64,000 bases of DNA from Nansenia antarctica (lineage: Eukaryota > Chordata > Actinopteri > Argentiniformes > Microstomatidae), in the NCBI GenBank assembly GCA_963989245.1, contig OZ022344.1:61524742-61588741 (forward strand), written 5' to 3'. A program made the translations under genes and the position numbers. Under the pieces are notes generated by a model that saw only the letters and a list, made by a program, of their open reading frames with translations, was not told the origin of the DNA and searched no databases. Shown here in pieces: positions 1-8,743 of the stretch (position 1 is the stretch's first letter; each line of letters starts with the position of its first letter).

Positions 1-211
1 GGGGGACAATTGGTCACCGGCTCAGCTAGTGTCTCCAGTGGGCCGAAAAAGTTTGTGAGATGGAGTTCGTCCAGAGAATAGCAGCAGTAGCTAGTGATGT
101 GTCCTTCCGTGCCGACGGACGTCCTGGGTGTAAGTTTCCGTAGCAGATAGTCACCTAGTCAAGTTCGCTTGACAACTGAAGATGGCAAGGAAACAAGTTC
201 ACAAATAATAT
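1..211. other. unassigned left edge
   Basis: I see no gene, inverted repeat or simple repeat in this stretch. It precedes the first unit of the tandem array and does not recur before the other units. Confidence 0.4.
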
Positions 212-922
212 CTGTATTCTCCACATCGCACACGTCGGTAGTAAATCCCAGTAAATGTTTGCGTAAGAAATATATCCGTTATAGCCGAGACCCCCAAAAC
301 GTCTGGCTGGACAATCCCCGACGGTCCGCGATCTCTCACTTTCTCCCTTGGAGAGGCTGTCTCCCATGGTGTCAGACATTTGTTCAATCACATCTCTGTC
401 TGCCTTGGCCTTGGTCTTGGCCTCCTGCAGTTGTTTTTGCAGGGCGGTGAGGTCCTCAGTGGCCTTGGCGGTGGTGACCATGTTGGCCTCCTGCAGCTCC
501 TGCACCTTGGCAGTGGTGAGCTCCTGCTTGAACTTGTGGAACTCTATCTCCGCCGCCTGGGTCGTCAGGCGGAACTGATGCATCGTGATGGTCGCCTCCT
601 GTTCCCAACACTTGGCCTGAACGGTCTCCTTCTCAGCCCGGACCACCTTCATCTGGGCCTGAAGGGTCTCCTTCTCAGCCAGAAGGGTCTCCTTCTCAGC
701 CCGGACCACCACCATCTTGGCCTGAAGGGTCTCCTTCTCAGCCAGAAGGACCTCCTTCTCAGCCCGGACCACCACCATCTGGGCCTGCTGAACCTTCTTC
801 ATCCTGGGCGCCTCCGCCACCGTCCCGAAAAGAGTGAAATTCGATGTTGTGGTGGTCGTATCACTCATGTTTGCCCTGCAGACCTTACACACTGCTGTTC
901 TTTTCTTTCTACTATCATCCAT
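155..922 (-). pseudogene. BED-finger start fused to coiled-coil segment, unit 1
   Basis: This 255-codon reading frame begins with the first half of a BED-type zinc finger (CKVC near residues 12-15) that is cut before its histidines. At about residue 30 it switches to a long coiled coil (about residues 40-190) made of near-repeats around the motif RAEKETLLAEKETLQAQ, rich in Glu, Lys, Gln and Ala. The last ~55 residues look like untranslated DNA read through. The join of two unrelated pieces and the poor tail suggest a TE-derived fusion rather than a functional gene. No function is assigned; expression is unknown. Confidence 0.5.
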
Positions 923-935
923 CCATATATATATA

Positions 936-1250
936 TTATGCTATATACAGTGGGAATGTGGCATCCAGCCTGCGCTCCATTGCCTCCAATTGTCTGTGAG
1001 CTGTAGCCTCACTGGAGCGCCTGGCCTTCGGAATGCGCCGCAGCTTGTTGTTGGCGTCGACAAACTCCACCATCTTGTTGCACACGCACGCCGATCGCTC
1101 ACCATTGGGATATTGGCCTTGTTGTAAAATGGCCGCACCTGCTCCAGGACGACCTTGGCTGCCTCGAACCGTGACAAGGTCGAACCGGGTCGCTTGGCAT
1201 GCAGTTGAAACCTCCTGTTTGCTCCCGAAACGTATTTGCCTCATTATCAA
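936..1250 (-). pseudogene. TE-type ORF fragment, unit 1 (frameshifted)
   Basis: Two overlapping minus-strand frames together show a conserved block (FEAAKVVLEQVRPFYNKA, then a run ending LRRIPKARR) that switches frame about half-way, so one indel has broken it. The pattern resembles short N-terminal domains seen in repeated uncharacterised TE-type proteins; this is recall, not a search. The same block occurs at 2128-2442 and 13774-14088. Confidence 0.4.
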
Positions 1251-2112
1251 TCCCTGTCTTTCGCAGTAACCTGCACCTGGGTTTTGATTGATTGATTGAA
1301 AACTTTATTAGAAGATTTGCAGAAGTAGGCACATGAAAGTACATATTACATCGCCGACTGAAGCCTTTGGTCGTGTAAGCCTGTCTAACCTCGCTGCAGC
1401 TCCGGGCTTTCATCTCCCCTCCAGACAAGGACAGCAGCACAGAGAAAGTGAACCACAACACCACTTGTATTCTCCACATCGCACACGTCGGTAGTAAATC
1501 CCAGTAAATGTTTGCGTAAGAAATATATCCGTTATAGCCGAGACCCCCAAAACGTCTGGCTGGACAATCCCCGACGGTCCGCGATCTCTCACTTTCTCCC
1601 TTGGAGAGGCTGTCTCCCATGGTGTCAGACATTTGTTCAATCACATCTCTGTCTGCCTTGGCCTTGGTCTTGGCCTCCTGCAGTTGTTTCTGCAGGGCGG
1701 TGAGGTCCTCAGTGGCCTTGGCGGTGGTGACCATGTTGGCCTCCTGCAGCTCCTGCACCTTGGCGGTGGTGAGCTCCTGCTTGAACTTGTGGAACTCTAT
1801 GTCCGCCGCCTGGGTCGTCAGGCGGAACTGATGCATCGTGATGGTCGCCTCCTGTTCCCAACACTTGGCCTGAAGGGTCTCCTTCTCAGCCCGGACCACC
1901 TTCATCTGGGCCTGAAGGGTCTCCTTCTCAGCCAGAAGGGTCTCCTTCTCAGCCCGGACCACCACCATCTGGGCCTGCTGAACCTTCTTCATCCTGGGCG
2001 CCTCCGCCACCGTCCCGAAAAGAGTGAAATTCGATGTTGTGGTGGTCTTATCACTCATGTTTGCTCTGCAGACCTTACACACTGCTGTTCTTTTCTTTCT
2101 ACTATCATCCAT
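1099..2112 (-). pseudogene. BED-finger start fused to coiled-coil segment, unit 2
   Basis: The second copy of the fused reading frame has 337 codons because it reads through the inter-unit 3'-tail sequence into the preceding unit. The BED half-finger, the coiled coil and the PAxRxGGLGYNG-like tail match unit 1 with few differences; unit 2 has one fewer 22-residue heptad block. The reading-through C-terminus argues against a real protein of this length. No function is assigned. Confidence 0.45.
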
Positions 2113-2127
2113 CCATATATATATATA

Positions 2128-2442
2128 TTATGCTATATACAGTGGGAATGTGGCATCCAGCCTGCGCTCCATTGCCTCCAATTGTCTGTGAGCTGTAGCC
2201 TCACTAGAGCGCCTGGCCTTCGGAATGCGCCGCAGCTTGTTGTTGGCGTCGACAAACTCCACCATCTTGTTGCACACGCACGCCGATCGCTCACCATTGG
2301 GATATTGGCCTTGTTGTAAAATGGCCGCACCTGCTCCAGGACGACCTTGGCTGCCTCGAACCGTGACAAGGTCGAACCGGGTCGCTTGGCATGCAGTTGA
2401 AACCTCCTGTTTGCTCCCGAAACGTATTTGCCTCATTATCAA
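2128..2442 (-). pseudogene. TE-type ORF fragment, unit 2 (frameshifted)
   Basis: Second copy of the FEAAKVV...LRRIPKARR block, almost identical to that of unit 1 and broken by the same frame switch, so the damage predates the tandem duplication. Confidence 0.4.
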
Positions 2443-3749
2443 TCCCTGTCTTTCGCAGTAACCTGCACCTGGGTTTTGATTGATTGATTGATTGAAAACT
2501 TTATTAGAAGATTTGCAGAAGTAGGTACATGAAAGTACATATTACATCGCCGACTGAAGCCTTTGGTCGTGTAAGCCTGTCTAACCTCGCTGCAGCTCCG
2601 GGCTTTCATCTCCCCTCCAGACAAGGACAGCACAGAGAAAGTGAACCACAACACCACTTGTATTCTCCACATCGCACACGTCGGTAGTAAATCCCAGTAA
2701 ATGTTTGCGTAAGAAATATATCCGTTATAGCCGAGACCCCCAAAACGTCTGGCTGGACAATCCCCGACGGTCCGCGATCTCTCACTTTCTCCCTTGGAGA
2801 GGCTGTCTCCCATGGTGTCAGACATTTGTTCAATCACATCTCTGTCTGCCTTGGCCTTGGTCTCCTGCAGTTGTTTCTGCAGGGCGGTGAGGTCCTCAGT
2901 GGCCTTGGCGGTGGTGACCATGTTGGCCTCCTGCAGCTCCTGCACCTTGGCGGTGGTGAGCTCCTGCTTGAACTTGTGGAACTCTATCTCCGCCGCCTGG
3001 GTCGTCAGGCGGAACTGATGCATCGTGATGGTCGCCTCCTGTTCCCAACACTTGGCCTGAAGGGTCTCCTTCTCAGCCCGGACCACCTTCATCTGGGCCT
3101 GAAGGGTCTCCTTCTCAGCCAGAAGGGTCTCCTTCTCAGCCCGGACCACCTTCATCTGGGCCTGAAGGGTCTCCTTCTCAGCCAGAAGGACCTCCTTCTC
3201 AGCCCGGACCACCACCATCTGGGCCTGCTGAACCTTCTTCATCCTGGGCGCCTCCGCCACCGTCCCGTCGCGGTTGACGAACGCATCTCCTCCCCCTCCG
3301 TTCTGCTGCCCGGGGTCGGTGCGCTTCATCGCGGACGCTTGCGGCATCTTCACGGGGTTGTTCGGGCTGAGCATGCCCGGGCTGGGGTCTCCGGCTCTCA
3401 CGGTAGGTTCGGCGTTCGGTTCGTTTTTACCGAAACCTTTCTTCTCCTCCGTCTCGGGGGTCACGTCTTTGCTGGGGACGACCGTGTCTTTTAACTCAGG
3501 TGCCTCAGGATGTAGTTGGCAGAAGTCTGTGATCAGTGTTGGGTCTAATATGTCCTTCTGAGGCACCCAGGACCGTTCCTCCGGTCCATACCCCTCCCCA
3601 TCTACCAAAAACTGAAAACCCCTACCCCTCCGACGGCAATCCATAATCCTCCGTACCGTATAGACCAGGGGTGGGCAATTATTTTTCCCAGGGGGCCAAA
3701 TGAGCAACTGAAAATATTTTGGAGGGCCGGGCCAAAATTCCGAACTCAA
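2439..3749 (-). CDS. chimeric ORF: gypsy chromodomain + linker + coiled coil
   Basis: An uninterrupted 436-codon frame. Residues about 27-85 (YTVRRIMDCRRRGRGF through WVPQKDIL) are a chromodomain of the kind at the C-terminus of Ty3/gypsy integrases, and match the integrase piece at 14117-14338. Residues about 86-165 are a Pro/Lys/Glu-rich linker I do not recognise. From about 165 on comes the array coiled coil, then read-through tail. The first ~27 residues come from the terminus of the neighbouring hAT, so the true start is unclear. A chromodomain joined in frame to a coiled coil could give a chromatin-binding oligomer, but that is inference; it may equally be a chance fusion. Confidence 0.4.
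   Translation of the reverse strand: MSSEFWPGPPKYFQLLIWPPGKNNCPPLVYTVRRIMDCRRRGRGFQFLVDGEGYGPEERSWVPQKDILDPTLITDFCQLHPEAPELKDTVVPSKDVTPETEEKKGFGKNEPNAEPTVRAGDPSPGMLSPNNPVKMPQASAMKRTDPGQQNGGGGDAFVNRDGTVAEAPRMKKVQQAQMVVVRAEKEVLLAEKETLQAQMKVVRAEKETLLAEKETLQAQMKVVRAEKETLQAKCWEQEATITMHQFRLTTQAAEIEFHKFKQELTTAKVQELQEANMVTTAKATEDLTALQKQLQETKAKADRDVIEQMSDTMGDSLSKGESERSRTVGDCPARRFGGLGYNGYISYANIYWDLLPTCAMWRIQVVLWFTFSVLSLSGGEMKARSCSEVRQAYTTKGFSRRCNMYFHVPTSANLLIKFSINQSIKTQVQVTAKDRD
3658..3665. repeat. hAT target-site duplication (left)
   Basis: The 8 bases gtatagac directly precede a hAT-type terminus starting caggggtggg at 3666. The uninterrupted gypsy sequence at 14280 runs straight through this site (gtatagac followed by tgtctgtcc), showing where the hAT entered. 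Confidence 0.6.
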
Positions 3750-6075
3750 TTATGCATAATATACATTTTATTTCTATATAAAAAGCAGTAAATGGCATTG
3801 TTTTGACCGCTGGTAAGAGTGTATGTTATTATTTGGCAATTAAAAGGTGAGGTTAGCGTTCAAAAATCATTTATTCAAATAGAATTTCCAAAATGATAAA
3901 CAAAATGTGAAACATTTGACTCATTTTCAGTCACATTAATAACAAAGGGCATTTTGAGTTTCATGTACTTTTGAAACAAGGCTTTTTTTTTGCTTTCTAA
4001 AGACATCACATCATCTTTGTAGCCAAAATAAACAAGACATGTCACTGAACTGTGTAAAGAAAAGTGTCCCAGTTTTGTAGCCTTTTTGACTTTACATGCC
4101 TATATTAAACATTTTATGTTTTCAGAACTGTGCACAAAAAAAAGGGGGAAAAAAGTGTCCCATTTCAATTGTTATATTTCCACATTTTAGTGTTTTTCAG
4201 TTCTTGTTTTTCATTCAGTGTGAGAAATCCAGTCTCTGTTGAGCTTTAACAAGTCCATCAAAGTCAGGTTGAATGTCTGAGGTGGAGATGCGAAGCACAG
4301 CTGACAGATGTTCATCAGTGAGAGAGGATCTGTACCTGGATTTGGTAAACTTCATGACTGAGAATGTCTGTTCACATATGTAGGTGGATCCAAAGAGAAC
4401 CAACATCTTCTGAGCATGTCTCCTCATGTTTGGAAAGTTCTCCTCCTTGAGAGCAGAGTAGAACTCTAGCAGTGATGCTGACTTGAAGTGCTCTTTCAGT
4501 AGTGAATCAGACTGCAGGTCAATGAGTTCAAGCTGAACATCAGTGGGTGCACTATCAACACTGCAGGTAAAGGGAGAGGAAACCAGCTGCATTTCATCCT
4601 CAACCTTTTTTAAATCTTGAAAACGCCTTGAAAATTCATCATGCAGTGCTCCTAACATTGATGAGTACCTGTGCCGGTGATCAGCTGATGGTTTGACTTC
4701 TTTCAGGGTTTTCATGTGTTCGAGATTGTTGCTGCCTAGTTGCCTTGAAATGAATTGCAACTTTGTCATGAAGGCTTTCACATGGCTATGCATTTCATGA
4801 ACAAAAAGGCCCTTGCCCTGCAGTTGTGTGTTCAGTTCATTCATCATTGCAGTCACATCAACAGCAAATGATAAATCTGCCATCCAGTCCTCATCAGACA
4901 GCTCTGGGATGGTTTTGCCTTTCATCTCACAAAACTCCATTATCTCTGATTTCAGAACCCAAAACCTTTTTAGCACTTTGCCCAGGCTGAGCCATCTGAC
5001 AGCTGTGTGGTACCTGACATCACCATGTTCGCTCTCTTGCTCCTCCAATAGTGAAACAAACTGCCTGTGATTTAATGCTTGCGCTCTGATGAAATTAACT
5101 GTTGTAGTAACAACATCAACCACATGGCTAAGTTTTAGCACTGACTTGCACAACGCTTGCTGATGAATAATACAATGTATAAACACCAATTTCTGCTCTG
5201 CGTTGAGTTCACTCACTTTATCTTGCATTCTTTTCAAAAGCCCAACATTTTCCCCTGTCAAATTCGGACATCCATCCGTAGTGACACCTGCCAGTCTGTC
5301 CCATTCGAGTCCCAGTTTGTCCATGCATGCATTTACCTCGGTGAACAGATCACTCCCCGTTGTGGTTCCTTTCATTGGCCGGATTGCTGCCAGCTCCTCC
5401 GTAAGCTTGAAGTCGCGCGTTATCCCCCGGAGGAATATGAGCAGCTGGGCTGTGTCACGGACGTCACAACTCTCATCCAAAGCTAAAGAAAAAAAGTCTA
5501 AGCTTCCCACTTCACTTTGCAGCTGAAACTCCAGATTCTCTGCGATGTCCTCCACCCTTCTCGTCACGGTGCGGCGGGACAGCGGGACGTTTTCAAACGC
5601 TTCCTTTTTTTCTGGGCATAGCATTGCTGCAGACTCGACCATGCACTCTTTCACAAACTCCCCCTCCGAGAATGGCTTACTGTTCTTGGCGATTTTGTGG
5701 GCTATCACAAAGCTGGTTCTGGTCGCTGCATCTCTGGCTGCATGCAGCTTTGTAAAACAGCCTTGTTGTTTTTCTAGCTTGGCTAGTAAATCTGTTGATG
5801 TCCGCGCTCGTTCGGCATCAGTCAAGTTGTTGTATTTCTCGGCATGTTTCGTCTCGTAATGCCGTTTCAAATTGTACTCTTTAAACACGGCGACATGCTC
5901 TCCACAAACCAAACACACAGGTTTACCCTTGACTTCAGTAAAGAAAAACGTAGTTGTCCATATTTGTTTGAAAGTTCTGCGTTCGGCATCCACTTTCCTC
6001 TTTTTGGCATGAGCCGACATTTTCGAATTTTTCAGGAGTGACAAGGAAGAGACAGTTCAGGGGTGACTGGTCTCT
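3666..6075 (-). mobile_element. hAT-Charlie type element, copy 1
   Basis: The element begins with caggggtgggcaa, the usual Charlie-type terminus, then about 550 bp of AT-rich 3' sequence and a full-length transposase on the minus strand. At its 5' side, homology with copy 3 stops after caggggtgac near 6075, where a 33-34 bp repeat array starts, so the outer TIR of this copy is missing or replaced. Confidence 0.75.
4215..6044 (-). CDS. hAT-Charlie transposase (GTF2IRD2/ZBED-like), copy 1
   Basis: Intact 609-residue single-exon transposase, expected to bind the element ends and cut and paste it in the nucleus. A BED-like zinc finger has C44, C47, H62 and H67. The RNase H-like core shows D190 (LALDESCDV) and D257 (VTTDGCPNLTG) followed by a CIIHQQALC block, and the hAT C-terminal dimerisation region carries E558 (YICEQTFSVMK). 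Length and order fit Charlie-type transposases such as the one fused into mammalian GTF2IRD2. No stop or frameshift is present. The protein is identical to that of copy 2 at 8744-10573. Start chosen as the first Met; a second Met at residue 9 is possible. Confidence 0.85.
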   Translation of the reverse strand: MSLLKNSKMSAHAKKRKVDAERRTFKQIWTTTFFFTEVKGKPVCLVCGEHVAVFKEYNLKRHYETKHAEKYNNLTDAERARTSTDLLAKLEKQQGCFTKLHAARDAATRTSFVIAHKIAKNSKPFSEGEFVKECMVESAAMLCPEKKEAFENVPLSRRTVTRRVEDIAENLEFQLQSEVGSLDFFSLALDESCDVRDTAQLLIFLRGITRDFKLTEELAAIRPMKGTTTGSDLFTEVNACMDKLGLEWDRLAGVTTDGCPNLTGENVGLLKRMQDKVSELNAEQKLVFIHCIIHQQALCKSVLKLSHVVDVVTTTVNFIRAQALNHRQFVSLLEEQESEHGDVRYHTAVRWLSLGKVLKRFWVLKSEIMEFCEMKGKTIPELSDEDWMADLSFAVDVTAMMNELNTQLQGKGLFVHEMHSHVKAFMTKLQFISRQLGSNNLEHMKTLKEVKPSADHRHRYSSMLGALHDEFSRRFQDLKKVEDEMQLVSSPFTCSVDSAPTDVQLELIDLQSDSLLKEHFKSASLLEFYSALKEENFPNMRRHAQKMLVLFGSTYICEQTFSVMKFTKSRYRSSLTDEHLSAVLRISTSDIQPDFDGLVKAQQRLDFSH

Positions 6076-6225
6076 CTCTCTCCTCAGTCTAACACCAGGC
6101 TTGTGTCTCTCTCTCTCCTCAGTCTAACACCAGGCTTGTGTCTCTCTCTCTCCTCAGTCTAACACCAGGCTGGTCTCTCTCTCTCCTCAGTCTAACACCA
6201 GGCTGGTCTCTCTCTCTCCTCAGTA
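6068..6225. repeat. CT-rich tandem repeat (~33 bp unit, about 5 copies)
   Basis: Repeats of tctctctctcctcagtctaa followed by caccaggct and a variable gt/tgtg joint. It lies directly beside the hAT transposase 5' end and is duplicated at 10597-10754. Confidence 0.8.
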
Positions 6226-6556
6226 AATGGTTTATACAGGTTACACACTTCACATACAGTTTATACAGGTTACACACTTCACATGTTTATACATGTTACA
6301 CACTTCACATGTTTATACAGGTTACACACTTCACATACAGTTTATACAGGTTACACACTTCACATGTTTATACATGTTACACACTTCACATGTTTATACA
6401 GGTTACACACTTCACATACAGTTTATACAGGTTACACACTTCACATGTTTATACAGGTTACACACTTCACATACAGTTTATACATGTTACACACTTCACA
6501 TACAGTTTATACAGGTTACACACTTCACATGTTTATACAGGTTACACACTTCACAT
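6226..6556. repeat. minisatellite, 24-30 bp units
   Basis: About a dozen units built on tttatacaggttacacactt followed by cacat and an optional acag joint, with a tacatg variant. All three plus-strand frames stay open through it only because of the repeat. The same array is present at 10755-11085. Confidence 0.9.
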
Positions 6557-7374
6557 GGTAGAATAATGTGCTTCCATTTGTGCAAAGATGTATGTAGAGA
6601 AATAGGCAGGTAGAGTTGTACTTTGGGTGACACAGGCGGTGGGGTAGGCCTGCATTCCTAACGGAATTGTATTTAACTTAGGAGCGGACAACTGTCCCTC
6701 CTTGTTGTATTATTCTCATGTTTATAGACCAAAGGTTTGGAGCCCAAATGGTGAGTTTGTCAACTTTTTGCCAGGCTGGCCAAACATGGACAGGGTAGGT
6801 TCTTTACGTAGGCCAACTGTAATTGTAGGCCTATCATCTAACTTGATGCTCAATAGACTAAAGCCATTTAGTTTAACGTTTTATTGTTAAGTCACAAAGA
6901 CCAATAAGGCAGGATAGTCAAGATAAATAAAGTGGCAATAGTTACAAGACATGAGTGAAACAGTTGGACAATTGACAAGTTGTGGGAGACAAATAGACAG
7001 GACACAATTCAGTGGAAAAGGTTCAGACAACCTTTTATTTTACAGTCCTGTTTCAGCTGGTATTTACAAACAAGCAACATTTAATTAAAACTCTTTAAAA
7101 CGATATGTTTTATAAAATGGAGGCAATCAAGGTGAATGTATTGTATTGATGAGATTAACGACTGTAGCATCTATACATTGTTTTACCACAAGCAGAGGAA
7201 AAGCAGGATCAACTGGTGAAGAACATCACTAATTAACGCTAATCAGATTGCCCTCTAGCGGTGGATGGTTCTTGGTTGCCTGAGAACAGAGAACGGTGGT
7301 TCTGTAACATTAAAGGTTATGGAGGGGGGGGCTCGTTTTATATTATTTCTCATACAGTTGTTGTTCATTCTGAA
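6557..7374. other. unassigned spacer
   Basis: No gene or TE signature seen; AT-rich, with short ORFs only. It is repeated at 11086-11903 within the segmental duplication. Confidence 0.4.
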
Positions 7375-7410
7375 CTTCTTTCAGGGTTTTCATGTGTTCG
7401 AGATTGTTGC
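7375..7410 (-). pseudogene. hAT transposase sliver cut by an LTR
   Basis: About 35 bp matching the transposase around the EVK/LEHMKTLKE region. The longer version in the right duplicate continues into hAT copy 3. Here it is interrupted after gagattgttgc by an LTR. Confidence 0.7.
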
Positions 7411-7624
7411 TGTTGTGTCTTGTTGTTCTCTCTGACTTACAAGATACACTTTATAATAATAATGACTCTGGTCTCTGGAGCAACGTTCAACGTGCGTCTT
7501 TATTCACCATTCCAACAACAACCCGACCACACTAGTCAATCGATGATAACATTGTCAAGATGTAATGCTACGGAGGCAATAGCAATCAATCCCAGATCTA
7601 TGCTAAACATAGCAATATACTACA
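7411..7624 (-). mobile_element. 3' LTR of an LTR retroelement
   Basis: A 214-bp block starting tgttgtgtct and ending atatactaca, thus TG...CA on both strands. On the minus strand it is immediately preceded by a purine run (AAAAGGGGGG, rc of 7625-7636) in the position of a polypurine tract, and contains AATAAA. The pol-like C-terminus at 7968-8207 lies upstream on the same strand, so this is the 3' LTR. No second LTR is present because the element is cut at the duplication junction near 8202. Confidence 0.65.
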
Positions 7625-7636
7625 TCCCCCCTTTTA

Positions 7637-7967
7637 AGCATTAAAAGTCTCTCTTGGGTCAACTGAAAATTAGTCTCTGAAAAGATGAAACAGACAATAA
7701 GTGTCACTGGGCCTTATGGCTTCAGTCGATGGATTGATCTTCTTCTTTAAGAACTGTACTCACTGTACTCACTACTAATGTGTATGATCTAAACAATAAC
7801 AGTGCAGACCTGACTATAACTTGTCAAGTAACTTGTGAACTTTCACTTGGAGTAAAATCAAACTTGTAAACATACCACACTTTCTAAATGTGTCCAACTA
7901 TCATCTAGTAACTAACTAAACTAAGGGTCAGAGGTCACCAGTACTTAACCCTGGTGGAGCACAACCT
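7637..7967. other. retroelement 3' untranslated region
   Basis: AT-rich sequence between the pol-like tail and the polypurine tract. No ORF of note. Confidence 0.4.
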
Positions 7968-8207
7968 TCAGCGTTGGCCCATCTCAAAGTCTTGATACCT
8001 TGCCGGAAGCGCCACAGCTCTGCCACTTCTGGTGCGGCAGGTAGGAGTGGAGCTCTCGCCCTCACAGGAGGACGGGTGCTGAGCTGGATGATCCGGTGAC
8101 TCTGGGGGTCCTCCCAGCGGGCTCACAGGTGCAGGCTGCTCCAGTGGCTCAGGATCTCTCTCTTGATGCAGACTTGGATGAATACGCCTGAGATGAGATG
8201 AAGGCAA
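7968..8207 (-). pseudogene. C-terminal tail of an LTR-retroelement polyprotein
   Basis: The frame ends in a Pro-rich stretch followed by TRSGRAVALPARYQDFEMGQ, the style of basic tail (TRSGR..PPxRY) at the end of many fish Ty3/gypsy-like polyproteins. It stops some 340 bp before the LTR. The 5' part is absent: at about 8202 the sequence changes abruptly into hAT DNA. Family assignment is from memory. Confidence 0.5.
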
Positions 8208-8743
8208 TTATTTTTCCCAGGGGGCCAAATGAGCAACTGAAAATATTTTGGAGGGCCGGGCCAAAATTCCGAACTCAATTATGCATAATATACATTTTAT
8301 TTCTATATAAAAAGCAGTAAATGGCATTGTTTTGACCGCTGGTAAGAGTGTATGTTATTATTTGGCAATTAAAAGGTGAGGTTAGCGTTCAAAAATCATT
8401 TATTCAAATAGAATTTCCAAAATGATAAACAAAATGTGAAACATTTGACTCATTTTCAGTCACATTAATAACAAAGGGCATTTTGAGTTTCATGTACTTT
8501 TGAAACAAGGCTTTTTTTTTGCTTTCTAAAGACATCACATCATCTTTGTAGCCAAAATAAACAAGACATGTCACTGAACTGTGTAAAGAAAAGTGTCCCA
8601 GTTTTGTAGCCTTTTTGACTTTACATGCCTATATTAAACATTTTATGTTTTCAGAACTGTGCACAAAAAAAAGGGGGAAAAAAGTGTCCCATTTCAATTG
8701 TTATATTTCCACATTTTAGTGTTTTTCAGTTCTTGTTTTTCAT

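Larger units (their letters stand above)
212..3262 (-). repeat. tandem array of three ~1.2 kb TE-derived units
   Basis: The same block occurs three times in the same orientation, with matching landmarks 1253 bp and then 1193 bp apart (for example 348, 1601, 2794). Each unit read on the minus strand holds a coiled-coil coding segment. Units 1 and 2 also carry a BED-finger start and a second short conserved segment; units are joined by about 180 bp containing AATAAAG followed by an (ATCA)n run that looks like a LINE/SINE 3' tail. The period difference comes mainly from one extra 22-residue heptad block in unit 1 plus small indels. Unit 3 diverges after the coiled coil into a gypsy chromodomain. 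A further copy of the BED part lies at 13660-14116. Confidence 0.85.
3674..7410. repeat. segmental duplication, left copy
   Basis: This 3.74 kb block recurs at 8203-11939 with a constant offset of 4529 bp. The copies look almost identical (one visible base change is at 5529/10058, silent in the transposase), so the duplication is recent or gene-converted. It covers hAT copy 1, both minisatellites, a unique spacer and the start of another hAT fragment. Confidence 0.9.

Noticed and set aside
380..1006. Leu-rich 208-codon plus-strand frame and its copies at 1633 and 2826
   Set aside because: Antisense shadow of the coiled-coil coding segment; Leu comes from complementing Glu/Lys/Gln codons.
4813..6041. 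Plus-strand frames opposite the hAT transposase
   Set aside because: Shadows of the 609-aa minus-strand gene; repeated identically in every copy.
6138..6613. Three overlapping open frames on the plus strand (and their copies at 10667-11142)
   Set aside because: All arise from the minisatellite; no frame shows non-repeat protein features.
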